From Geochorda sp036562495 (GTDB lineage: Bacteria > Bacillota > Limnochordia > Limnochordales > Geochordaceae), in contig DATCKA010000030.1 in the NCBI GenBank assembly GCA_036562495.1, positions 148,283 to 212,282 on the forward strand: DNA of 64,000 nt, in the 5' to 3' direction. The notes under the pieces are model-generated. The model did not search any database, had not been told where the DNA came from, and saw only the letters and a list, made by a program, of their open reading frames with translations. Both the position numbers and the translations under genes were made by a program. Of this stretch, positions 31,840 through 38,998 are shown piece after piece (the stretch's first letter is position 1; each line of letters starts with the position of its first letter).

Positions 31840-33119
31840 GCCACGTACGCCTCCCGGACGCAGCGGCCCAGCGTCACGTGGGCCCGGTACTCGTCCACGA
31901 AGTACTTGAGGCTGGAGCTCAAGAAGCCCACCCCCGCATCGGCCAGCGGGCAGATGGTACGCCCGGCGATGCGGCTCGGCAGGCTCTGGAGCACCTCGAT
32001 GTCCTCCGGGCGACCGCCACCTGCCATGATGCGCCGCAGCACCCGGGCCGCCCAGTGGAGCCCCTCGCGGCACGGCGTGCATTGCCCGCACGACTCGTGG
32101 GCGTAAAACTCCGTCAGCACGCGGGCGGCATCCACGATGCAGTCGCGATCGTCCAGCACGATGACCGCGGCCGAGCCCAGCATGGAGCCGGCCTGGGCCA
32201 CCGAGTCGAAGTCCATGGCCACGTCCAGGTGCGCCTCGGTCAGGATGGCCGAGGAGCCGCCACCGGGCTGGACCGCCTTGATGCGGCGGCCCGGCTCCAG
32301 CCCCCCGGCGTGCTCGAAGAGGATCTCCCGCAGCGGCGTGCCCAGCGGCAGTTCGTAGTTGCCCGGACGGCGTACCCGGCCGCTGACGGAGAAGATCTTG
32401 GGGCCAGGGCTCTTGGGGCTGCCGATGGAGGCGAACCAACCCGCCCCCCGGCTCACGATGGAGGGGACGCAGGCCAGCGTCTCCACGTTGTTGACGACCG
32501 TCGGCTGTCCGTACAGCCCTGCCACGGCGGGGAAGGGTGGCTTGAGGCGAGGCTCGCCCCGCCTTCCCTCGAGGGAGTTAAGCAGCCCCGTCTCCTCGCC
32601 GCAGACGTAGGCGCCGGCCCCCCGGTGCACCACGATCTCCAGCGAGAAGTCCGACCCCAGCACCCGCTCGCCGACGTAGCCCCGCTGGCGGGCCTCGGCC
32701 AGCGCGCGCTGGAGCACCTCGTAGGCCTGGCGAAACTCGCCCCGCAGGTAGACGAACGCTCGGGCCGCCCCGATCGCGTAGCCCGCCAGCATGATCCCCT
32801 CGATGACGAGGTGGGGGTTGCGCTCCAGGAGCAGCCGGTCCTTGAAGGTGCCCGGCTCGCTCTCGTCGGCGTTGCAGACCAGGTAGCGGGGTCGCCCGTC
32901 GTTGGGCAAGAAGCTCCACTTGCGGCCCGTCGGGAAGCCGGCCCCGCCGCGGCCCCGGAGGTTGGAGTCGGTGACCTCCTTGTGCACCTCCTGGGGCGTC
33001 ATCTGCCGCACGGCCTTGCGCAGGGCCTCGTAGCCCCCCTGGGACTCGTAGACCTCGATGCGCTCCAGCTCCAGGCGGCCGATGCCCGCCGTCAGGACAG
33101 GCTCAAAGGTGCCGGCCAT
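31836..33119 (-). CDS. nuoF: NADH-quinone oxidoreductase subunit F (FMN, NADH site)
   Basis: NADH dehydrogenase subunit with FMN and cluster N3, 427 aa. The NADH/FMN-binding segment is GRGGAGFPTGRKWSF, followed by LVCNADESEPGTFKDR and GAGAYVCGEETGLLNSLEGRRGEPRLKPPFP. Cluster N3 ligands are ESCGQCTPCREG plus the distal Cys in RTICPLADA. The ATG at 33,119 (MAGTFEPVL) lies within the last 17 nt of nuoE. Together with nuoE and nuoG it forms a complete NADH-oxidising module. Confidence 0.98.
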   Translation of the reverse strand: MAGTFEPVLTAGIGRLELERIEVYESQGGYEALRKAVRQMTPQEVHKEVTDSNLRGRGGAGFPTGRKWSFLPNDGRPRYLVCNADESEPGTFKDRLLLERNPHLVIEGIMLAGYAIGAARAFVYLRGEFRQAYEVLQRALAEARQRGYVGERVLGSDFSLEIVVHRGAGAYVCGEETGLLNSLEGRRGEPRLKPPFPAVAGLYGQPTVVNNVETLACVPSIVSRGAGWFASIGSPKSPGPKIFSVSGRVRRPGNYELPLGTPLREILFEHAGGLEPGRRIKAVQPGGGSSAILTEAHLDVAMDFDSVAQAGSMLGSAAVIVLDDRDCIVDAARVLTEFYAHESCGQCTPCREGLHWAARVLRRIMAGGGRPEDIEVLQSLPSRIAGRTICPLADAGVGFLSSSLKYFVDEYRAHVTLGRCVREAYVA

Positions 33120-33711
33120 CGGCGCTCGCCTCCTTCCCGGGTGACGCCGGGGGCTCGGGCCGGGCCCCGCCCTGGCCGTCGCCATCCGCCTCGTGGGGCA
33201 GCGTGGCGCGGTCGGCCAGCTCGGCCATCGGCACGCCCCGCCGCAGCGCCTCGAGGAGACGGTCCACCTTGTCGGGCGTGGCGCGGTGGACGTAGTAGCC
33301 GTCGACCTGGAGCACCGGCGCCTGGTCGCACGCCGCCAGGCACTCGCCCGTCACCTGCAGGGTGAAGAGCCCGTCGCCGGTGGTCTCGCCCGGCTCCACC
33401 CCCAGGCGCCGGCGCAGGTGGTCGACCAGCGACCGGGCCCCGCCCAGCACGCAGGCCAGGTTGGAGCAGACGGTCAGCGTGTGGCGGCCCTGGGGCCGGC
33501 GCACGTACAGCGCGTAGAAGGAGGCCACCGACTCGACCTGGGCCGGCGTCATCCCCAGGATCTCGGCGATGGCCTCGATGTCCTCGAGAGCGATGTAGCC
33601 CCGGCTCTCCTGCGCCAGGTGAAGCAGCGGCATGATGGCGGAGCGCCGCTCGGGATATCGCTGCAGGATCTCTTCGACGACGGCGCGTCGCTGGGCCCAC
33701 TCGGGCGTCAT
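33103..33711 (-). CDS. nuoE: NADH-quinone oxidoreductase subunit E ([2Fe-2S])
   Basis: Thioredoxin-fold [2Fe-2S] subunit of the NADH module, 202 aa. It starts with the helical region RRSAIMPLLHLAQESRGYI and has cluster N1a ligands CSNLAC (C-x4-C) and CLAAC (C-x3-C). A 40-residue polar C-terminal tail extends beyond the usual NuoE core and overlaps nuoF by 17 nt. The ATG at 33,711 lies 5 nt past the nuoD stop. The open frame upstream runs antisense-like through nuoD and is ignored. Confidence 0.96.
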   Translation of the reverse strand: MTPEWAQRRAVVEEILQRYPERRSAIMPLLHLAQESRGYIALEDIEAIAEILGMTPAQVESVASFYALYVRRPQGRHTLTVCSNLACVLGGARSLVDHLRRRLGVEPGETTGDGLFTLQVTGECLAACDQAPVLQVDGYYVHRATPDKVDRLLEALRRGVPMAELADRATLPHEADGDGQGGARPEPPASPGKEASADGRHL

Positions 33712-33716
33712 CGGCG

Positions 33717-34922
33717 TCAGCGGTCCACCTCTCCGAAGACGGGGTCGATGCTGGCGATGATGGCCACCATGTCCGCGATGAGGTGGCCCCGCATCAGTGC
33801 CGGCAGCGCCTGGGTGTTGTAGAAGGAGGGGGGCCGCACCCGGACCCTCAGCGGGCGGTTGCCGCCGTCGGAGACCACGTAGAAGCCGATCTCCCCCCGG
33901 GGGCTCTCGATGGCCTGGTAGACCTCGCCCGCCGGCACGTCGAAGCCGTAGGAGACCAGCTTGAAGTGATGGATGAGCGCCTCCATGCTGCGCTTGACCT
34001 CTTCCTTGGGCGGCAGCACGATCTTGCGGTCCTCCACCCGCCAGGGGCCCTCGGGCAACCCATCGAGCGCCTGGCGGACGATGCGGGCGCTCTGCTCCAT
34101 CTCCGCCATGCGCACGCGGTAACGGTCGTAGACGTCGCCGTGCTCGCCCACCGGCACCTCGAAGTCGAACTCGTCGTAGCCGCTGTAGGGGAAGGCCTTG
34201 CGCACGTCGTAGGCGACGCCGGTGGCCCGCAGATTGGGGCCCGTCAGCCCCCAGGCCAGGGCCTGCTCGGCCGAGATGGCCCCGATGCGCTTGACCCGGG
34301 CCAGCCAGATGGGGTTTTCGTCGAGGATGGCCCGCAGCTGCTCCATCCGCTTGGGGAACTCGCGCAGCCACGCATCCACCATCCGGGCGAACGTCGGCGG
34401 GATGTCCTGGGCGAGCCCCCCGACCCGGAAGTAGCTGGGGTTCATCCGGGCGCCCGTGGTCTCCTCGAGGATGTCGAGGATGCCCTCGCGCAGGTCGAAG
34501 CAGTAGAAGAAGATGCTCTGCGCGCCCAGGTCCAGGCCGTGGGTGCCCAGCCAGACCAGGTGGCTGGCGATGCGCTGCAGCTCCGTCAGCAGCACCCGCA
34601 CGTACTGCACCCGCCGGGGCACCTCGAGGCCCAGCAGCCGCTCGACGGCCAGCACGTAACCCAGGTTGTTGGAGAGCGGCGACAGGTAGTCCATCCGGTC
34701 CAGCACCGTGATGGCCTGCTGCCAGGTCAGGTTTTCGGCGTGCTTCTCGATGCCGGTATGCAGGAAGCCGATCTCCGCCTCGGCATCCGCGATGGTCTCG
34801 CCCTCGAGCTCGACGATCAGGCGCAAGACGCCGTGGGTGCTGGGGTGGTGCGGGCCGATGCTGACCGTCATGCGCTCCTGGCCGGTCTCGTCGACCCACA
34901 GCTCCCGCCGGACCTCGCTCAT
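33717..34922 (-). CDS. nuoD: NADH-quinone oxidoreductase subunit D
   Basis: 49-kDa-type quinone-site subunit related to NiFe hydrogenase large subunits, 401 aa. Recognised segments are VSIGPHHPSTHGVLRLIVELEGE, EIGFLHTGIEKHAENLTWQQAI, DRMDYLSPLSNNLGY, RVGGLAQDIP, and the C-terminal DMVAIIASIDPVFGEVDR. His in HHPSTHG and the Tyr/Asp quinone ligands are kept. It overlaps nuoC by 4 nt and precedes nuoE by 5 nt. Confidence 0.98.
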   Translation of the reverse strand: MSEVRRELWVDETGQERMTVSIGPHHPSTHGVLRLIVELEGETIADAEAEIGFLHTGIEKHAENLTWQQAITVLDRMDYLSPLSNNLGYVLAVERLLGLEVPRRVQYVRVLLTELQRIASHLVWLGTHGLDLGAQSIFFYCFDLREGILDILEETTGARMNPSYFRVGGLAQDIPPTFARMVDAWLREFPKRMEQLRAILDENPIWLARVKRIGAISAEQALAWGLTGPNLRATGVAYDVRKAFPYSGYDEFDFEVPVGEHGDVYDRYRVRMAEMEQSARIVRQALDGLPEGPWRVEDRKIVLPPKEEVKRSMEALIHHFKLVSYGFDVPAGEVYQAIESPRGEIGFYVVSDGGNRPLRVRVRPPSFYNTQALPALMRGHLIADMVAIIASIDPVFGEVDR

Positions 34923-35527
34923 GCGCCACCCTCCCCGCCGGACTCGCGTCGGTCCGCTCGAGCATCGCCGGCCGGACGTGAGGCGGGCTCGCCGGGCGGG
35001 CCGTCCAGCCGCAAGGGGAAGAATCGCTGCCGCAGCGCCTGGGGCGTCCCCGCCTGGCGGGGCCCGCGTAGCGGATAGTCCTTGCGAAGCGGGTGGCCCT
35101 CCCAGTCGTCGGGCATCAGGATCCGCCGCAGGTACGGGTGCCCCGTGAATCGGATGCCGAAGAGGTCGAAGACCTCACGCTCGGCCCAGTTGGCCGAGGG
35201 CCAGAGGTCGCTGAGGGTCGGCACCTCCGGGCTGTCCTCCGGCAGGGCGACGCGCAGCCGGATGCGGCGCAGGCCCCGCACGTCGAGGAAGTGGTAGACC
35301 ACCTCGAAGCGCTCCTCGCGGGGACGCCTCCCCAGGTAGTCCACGCCGCCCACGTCCAGGAGCATGGCGTAGCCGTCCTCCTTGAGGAAGCGCGCCACAT
35401 CCCGGAGCGCGCCTGGTCGCACTTTCACAACCGGCATATCAAAGGAGGTGGGCAGAGGCTCCACCTCCGGGCCGAAGCGCGCGACCAGCTGCTCCACGGT
35501 CCGCTGCGACGCCTCGACCGGCGACAT
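34919..35527 (-). CDS. nuoC: NADH-quinone oxidoreductase subunit C
   Basis: 30-kDa-type peripheral subunit, 202 aa. The core has YHFLDVRGLRRIRLRVALPED, then the signature SANWAEREVFDLFGIRFTGHPYLRRILMPDDWEGHPLRKDYPL. About 45 C-terminal residues are low-complexity (Gly, Ala, Arg, Glu). The start ATG at 35,527 (MSPVEASQ) lies 14 bp after nuoB. The frame open upstream inside nuoB is not used. Confidence 0.97.
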   Translation of the reverse strand: MSPVEASQRTVEQLVARFGPEVEPLPTSFDMPVVKVRPGALRDVARFLKEDGYAMLLDVGGVDYLGRRPREERFEVVYHFLDVRGLRRIRLRVALPEDSPEVPTLSDLWPSANWAEREVFDLFGIRFTGHPYLRRILMPDDWEGHPLRKDYPLRGPRQAGTPQALRQRFFPLRLDGPPGEPASRPAGDARADRRESGGEGGA

Positions 35528-35541
35528 CGCCGCCCCCTGCC

Positions 35542-36033
35542 TCACGCCGTCTCCTGCCACGATCGGATGCCTGCCTTCGCGTCGCCGGAGCGGATGCGCC
35601 CCTGCAGCTTGAGGATGGCGTCCAGCACCGCCTCGGGGGTGGGCGGGCAGCCCGGCACGTAGACGTCCACCGGGACCACCTGGTCGACCCCCTGCACGAT
35701 GGCGTAGTTGTCGAAGATGCCCCCGCTCGAGGCGCAGGCCCCCATGGCCACCACCCACTTGGGCTCGGCCATCTGGGCGTAGAGCCGGCGGATCACCGGC
35801 GCCATCTTATGGGAGACCCGCCCCGAGACGATCATCAAGTCGGCCTGGCGCGGCGAGGCCCGGAAGGCCTCCGCGCCGAAGCGCGCCGCGTCGTAGCGGG
35901 GCGAGACCAGGTTCATCATCTCGATGGCACAACAGGCGAGCCCGAAGGTCATGGGCCAGATGGAAGAGCGCTGGGCCCACCTGGCGAACTTGTCGACGGT
36001 GGTCAGGAAAAAGGGCGTCCCCATCACTTCCAT
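35542..36033 (-). CDS. nuoB: NADH-quinone oxidoreductase subunit B (cluster N2)
   Basis: Carries terminal cluster N2 next to the quinone site, 163 aa. Ligands are the tandem cysteines in FGLACCAIEMM, then GACASSGGIFDNY and VYVPGCPPTPEAVLDAI. The segment RQADLMIVSGRVSHKMAPV is typical. It overlaps nuoA by 10 nt. The preceding VMGTPFFLTTVDKFARWAQRSS is normal for Firmicute-type NuoB. Confidence 0.98.
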   Translation of the reverse strand: MEVMGTPFFLTTVDKFARWAQRSSIWPMTFGLACCAIEMMNLVSPRYDAARFGAEAFRASPRQADLMIVSGRVSHKMAPVIRRLYAQMAEPKWVVAMGACASSGGIFDNYAIVQGVDQVVPVDVYVPGCPPTPEAVLDAILKLQGRIRSGDAKAGIRSWQETA

Positions 36034-36440
36034 TCGAATCCCCCCTTCTTCCAGACGTACGCGTCGCCGATGGCCAGGATGGCCAGGAAGAGTCCCATCA
36101 CGGCCAGTCCGTAGGCACCGAACTCGCGTACCTGTACGGCCCAGGGGTAGAAGGCCACCGTCTCGACGTCGAAGATGACGAAGAGCATGGCCACGACGTA
36201 GAACTTGACGGGGAACCGCCCCATCAGCGGAGGCGTGGGATAGCCGCTCTCGTAGGGCTCAACCTTGACTGGATCGGGGCGGCGCCGCCCGATGCGGCCC
36301 GCGAGGACGCTGATGGTGAGGACGATCGTAAGGACGACCGCGAGGTAGATCGCGAGCGCGCCGTAGGCCTCCACGGTCTGTTGCAAGCCCCCCGAGCCCC
36401 CGGCCCGTCGCCCGTCGGCCGTCTTTGTGAAGGACGGCAC
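36024..36440 (-). CDS. nuoA: NADH-quinone oxidoreductase subunit A
   Basis: Three-helix membrane subunit and first gene of the complex I operon. Diagnostic motifs: KVEPYESGYPTPP (conserved E-P-Y-E-S/C-G) and VKFYVVAMLFVIFDVETVAFYPWAV. The open frame from GTG 36,440 gives 138 aa, but the first 18 residues are non-conserved. An in-frame TTG at 36,386, preceded by G-rich sequence, would give the more usual about 120 aa. It overlaps nuoB by 10 nt. Confidence 0.96.
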   Translation of the reverse strand: MPSFTKTADGRRAGGSGGLQQTVEAYGALAIYLAVVLTIVLTISVLAGRIGRRRPDPVKVEPYESGYPTPPLMGRFPVKFYVVAMLFVIFDVETVAFYPWAVQVREFGAYGLAVMGLFLAILAIGDAYVWKKGGFEWK

Positions 36441-36510
36441 GAATCAGGCTCAAAATAAGCCGGGTCACCGATGTCGACCCGTTACGACGAAACCCCAGCC
36501 GTCTCTGCAC

Positions 36511-36539
36511 AGTATAAACGACGAACCGTTTGCTTGCAA
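36511..36539 (-). promoter_or_regulatory. Promoter of the nuo operon
   Basis: On the minus strand, TTGCAA (36,534-36,539) and TATACT (36,511-36,516; 5/6 to the -10 consensus) are spaced 17 nt. Predicted transcription starts near 36,504, giving a leader of 60-120 nt depending on the nuoA start. A CGGGTC/GACCCG hairpin lies in that leader at 36,461-36,481. The gap to the divergent trehalose gene is shared. Confidence 0.75.
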
Positions 36540-36621
36540 TGCTCATCATCCTCACGTGGCGCGCCACCCCGCCGGGCCTATCCAGGGAGGACCGACGGCC
36601 CTCCCGGACAAACCAGGTACC

Positions 36622-38811
36622 GTGGCACGACTCGTCGTGGTGGCCAACCGCCTGCCGGTCAGCGTCGTCAAGCGAAAGGACGGCCTGCGGGTTTCCTCCA
36701 GCCCGGGCGGGCTCGCCTCGGGCCTCTCGGCCTGTTTCCGCCCCGAGTCGGACCTGTGGGTGGGCTGGCCCGGCATCGCCGCCGAGCGGCTCGGCGCCGC
36801 GGAGCGCGAGAGCCTGGAGGGCCGCCTTCGCCGCAAGGGCCACTGTCCGGTCTTCCTGAGCCAGGAGGAGGTGGATCGCTACTACCTCGGCTTCTCCAAC
36901 CGGACCCTGTGGCCGCTGGCGCACTACTTCCCCCAGCATGCCGTCTACGACCGCTCCCTGTGGGAGGCCTACCGCCGCGTCAACCAGCACTTCGCCCAGA
37001 CGGTCGCCGAGGTGGTTCAACCCGGCGACGTCATCTGGGTGCACGACTACCAGCTCATGCTGCTGCCCGACTTGCTGCGCCGGCGCCTGGGGGCCGACGC
37101 CACCATCGGCTTCTTCCTGCACATCCCCTTCCCGTCGTTCGAGGTCTTCCGCACGCTGCCTTGGCGGCGGGAGATCGTCGAGGGGCTGTTGGGCTCGGAC
37201 CTGGTGGGCTTCCACACTTACGACGACGCCCTGCACTTCCTGGAGAGCGTGAGGCGCCTGACGGGCGCTAGCGACAACGTCGGGCGCATCACCTGGGAGG
37301 GCCGGGTGGTGACCGTCGACGCCTTTCCCATGGGCATCGACGTCGAGCGCTACGCTGGCGCATCCGAGCTCCCCGAGGTCCAGGAGCAGATCCGCCGCGT
37401 GCGCCAGCAGCTCGGCGCCACCCGCGTGGTGCTCTCCGTCGACCGCCTCGACTACTCCAAGGGCATCCCCCAGCGGCTGGAGGCGTTCGAGCTCTTCCTG
37501 GAGCGCCATCCTCTGTACCGGGAGCGGGTCACCATGGTGATGGTGGCCGTGCCCTCACGCACCGAGGTGCCGGCATATCAGGCCCTCAAGCGGGAGGTGG
37601 ACGAGCGGATCAGCCGCATCAACGGCCGCTACGGCACGCTCGGCTGGATGCCCATCCGCTACCTGTACCGGTCGCTGCCCTTTGCGTCCCTGGCCGCCCT
37701 CTACCACGTGGCCGACGTGGCACTGGTCACCCCACTGCGCGACGGGATGAACCTGGTCTGCAAGGAGTTCGTCGCCAGCAAGACCGACGGGCGGGGCGTG
37801 CTGATCCTGAGCGAGATGGCGGGGGCCGCCAAGCAGTTGCCCGAGGCGCTTCTGGTCAACCCCCACAACGTCGAGCAGATGGCCGCCGCCTTGGACGATG
37901 CCCTGGCCATGAGCCAGGAGGACCAGCAGGAGCGCAACCGTGTGATGCAGCAGCGGCTGCGCCAGTACGACGTCGACTGGTGGGCCACGACCTTCTTGAA
38001 GCGCCTGGAGGAGGCACGACGCGTGCAGAGAGCGCTGGCTCAAAAACGCCTCACCGAATCCGACCGCCGCACCTTGGTGGAGGCGTACCGGCTGGCGCAA
38101 CGCCGCCTGATCCTGCTCGACTACGACGGTACCCTAGTGCCCTTCGCCGGTCGTCCCGACTACGCATGGCCGGATCCTGAGCTCTTGGAGCTGCTGCAGG
38201 CGTTGTGCGACCAACCGCGCAACCGGGTCGCCTTCGTCAGCGGCCGGGACCGCCATACGCTGAGCCGCTGGCTGGGCCACCTGGGAGCGGCCATGGCGGC
38301 GGAGCATGGCATCTGGCTGCGCTCGCCCGGGGGCGAGTGGGAGCTCATCGAGGAGCTGGCCGACCCCCAATGGAAGCGCGCGGTCCGCCCGGTCCTCGAG
38401 CAGTTCGCCGGGCAAACCCCCGGCGCGTTCGTCGAGGAGAAAGACTTCTCCCTGGTCTGGCACTATCGGCAGGTCGATCCGACGCTGGCCGCGGTACGGG
38501 TGGGCGAGCTCAAGTCGGCCCTGATGCAGCTGACGGCCCGCCTCAACGTGGGAGTGCTCGACGGCGACCGCGCCGTCGAGGTCAAGGATGCGGCCATCAA
38601 CAAGGGGCGGGCCACCGGCCGGTGGCTGGAGGGCGGGCGCTACGACTTCATCCTGGCCGCAGGCGACGACGTCACCGACGAGGACATGTTCGCCGCGTTG
38701 CCGCCGGAGGCGTACACCATCAAGGTGCGCTTCGGGCCGACCCGGGCCCGCTACTACGTCGACGACTCCCGGGCCCTGCGAGATCTGCTGGCGGAGCTGG
38801 CGCGCCAGTGA
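36622..38811 (+). CDS. Fused trehalose-6-phosphate synthase / trehalose-6-phosphatase
   Basis: Bifunctional enzyme that makes trehalose from UDP- (or ADP-) glucose and glucose-6-phosphate. The N-terminal GT20 domain (about residues 1-470) has VVVANRLPVSV, VWVHDYQLMLLP, VDRLDYSKGIPQRL and PLRDGMNLVCKEF. The C-terminal HAD phosphatase (about 480-729) has LILLDYDGTLVPF (nucleophile motif), SGRDRHTL and AAGDDVTDEDMF. The frame is open to ATG 36,427, but the first 65 codons overlap nuoA and its promoter. GTG at 36,622 gives MARLVVVANRL, the expected N-terminus, although its Shine-Dalgarno is weak. An inverted repeat GGGAGG/CCTCCC lies at 36,585-36,605. A GH31 glucosidase follows. Confidence 0.93.
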   Translation: MARLVVVANRLPVSVVKRKDGLRVSSSPGGLASGLSACFRPESDLWVGWPGIAAERLGAAERESLEGRLRRKGHCPVFLSQEEVDRYYLGFSNRTLWPLAHYFPQHAVYDRSLWEAYRRVNQHFAQTVAEVVQPGDVIWVHDYQLMLLPDLLRRRLGADATIGFFLHIPFPSFEVFRTLPWRREIVEGLLGSDLVGFHTYDDALHFLESVRRLTGASDNVGRITWEGRVVTVDAFPMGIDVERYAGASELPEVQEQIRRVRQQLGATRVVLSVDRLDYSKGIPQRLEAFELFLERHPLYRERVTMVMVAVPSRTEVPAYQALKREVDERISRINGRYGTLGWMPIRYLYRSLPFASLAALYHVADVALVTPLRDGMNLVCKEFVASKTDGRGVLILSEMAGAAKQLPEALLVNPHNVEQMAAALDDALAMSQEDQQERNRVMQQRLRQYDVDWWATTFLKRLEEARRVQRALAQKRLTESDRRTLVEAYRLAQRRLILLDYDGTLVPFAGRPDYAWPDPELLELLQALCDQPRNRVAFVSGRDRHTLSRWLGHLGAAMAAEHGIWLRSPGGEWELIEELADPQWKRAVRPVLEQFAGQTPGAFVEEKDFSLVWHYRQVDPTLAAVRVGELKSALMQLTARLNVGVLDGDRAVEVKDAAINKGRATGRWLEGGRYDFILAAGDDVTDEDMFAALPPEAYTIKVRFGPTRARYYVDDSRALRDLLAELARQ

Positions 38812-38833
38812 CAAGGGCGCCCGGATGGGCCGC

Positions 38834-38935
38834 TCAGCCGTCGGCTCCGCCCAGTGCGAAGCCTACCGCCAGGAGGGCCAGCACCGCCACCGTCAGCGCG
38901 GCCCTCGCCTTGACAGCACAGGCACCAGGTGGCAC
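38834..38935 (-). CDS. Possible 33-aa single-helix membrane peptide
   Basis: On the minus strand between otsAB and the GH31 gene, a GTG-initiated frame of 33 codons would encode a short Pro/Gly/Cys N-terminus, a basic KAR, and then one hydrophobic helix (AALTVAVLALLAVGFALGG) ending in ADG. The hydropathy pattern is protein-like. However, there is no strong Shine-Dalgarno, it is antisense to its neighbours, and it has no recognisable homologue from memory. It may be a chance frame of GC-rich DNA. Confidence 0.2.
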   Translation of the reverse strand: MPPGACAVKARAALTVAVLALLAVGFALGGADG

Positions 38936-38951
38936 GCTCGTCTCGGATCCG

Positions 38952-38971
38952 GGACGGCAGGACGTCCGTCC
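38952..38971 (+). repeat. Inverted repeat in the GH31 leader
   Basis: GGACGG and CCGTCC flank an 8-nt spacer 28 bp upstream of the GH31 start codon, with an internal GGACGTCC palindrome. It could form a small hairpin in the mRNA leader or bind a dimeric regulator. Short GC repeats are common in DNA of this composition, so significance is low. Confidence 0.35.
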
Positions 38972-38998
38972 CCGCATCGAAGCGAAAGGAGACGCCCC

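Noticed and set aside
29410..32439. 1009-aa frame suggesting a longer nuoG
   Set aside because: The first 200 residues are an off-frame reading of nuoF. The ATGA overlap at 31,836-31,839 gives the proper NuoG start.
36427..36621. Upstream ATG start (36,427) for the trehalose enzyme
   Set aside because: It would place 65 non-conserved residues before the GT20 domain and overlap the nuoA coding region and nuo promoter.
38910..38915. Perfect TTGACA upstream of the GH31 gene
   Set aside because: At 16-18 nt downstream there is only CACGCT-like sequence, with no acceptable -10 element.
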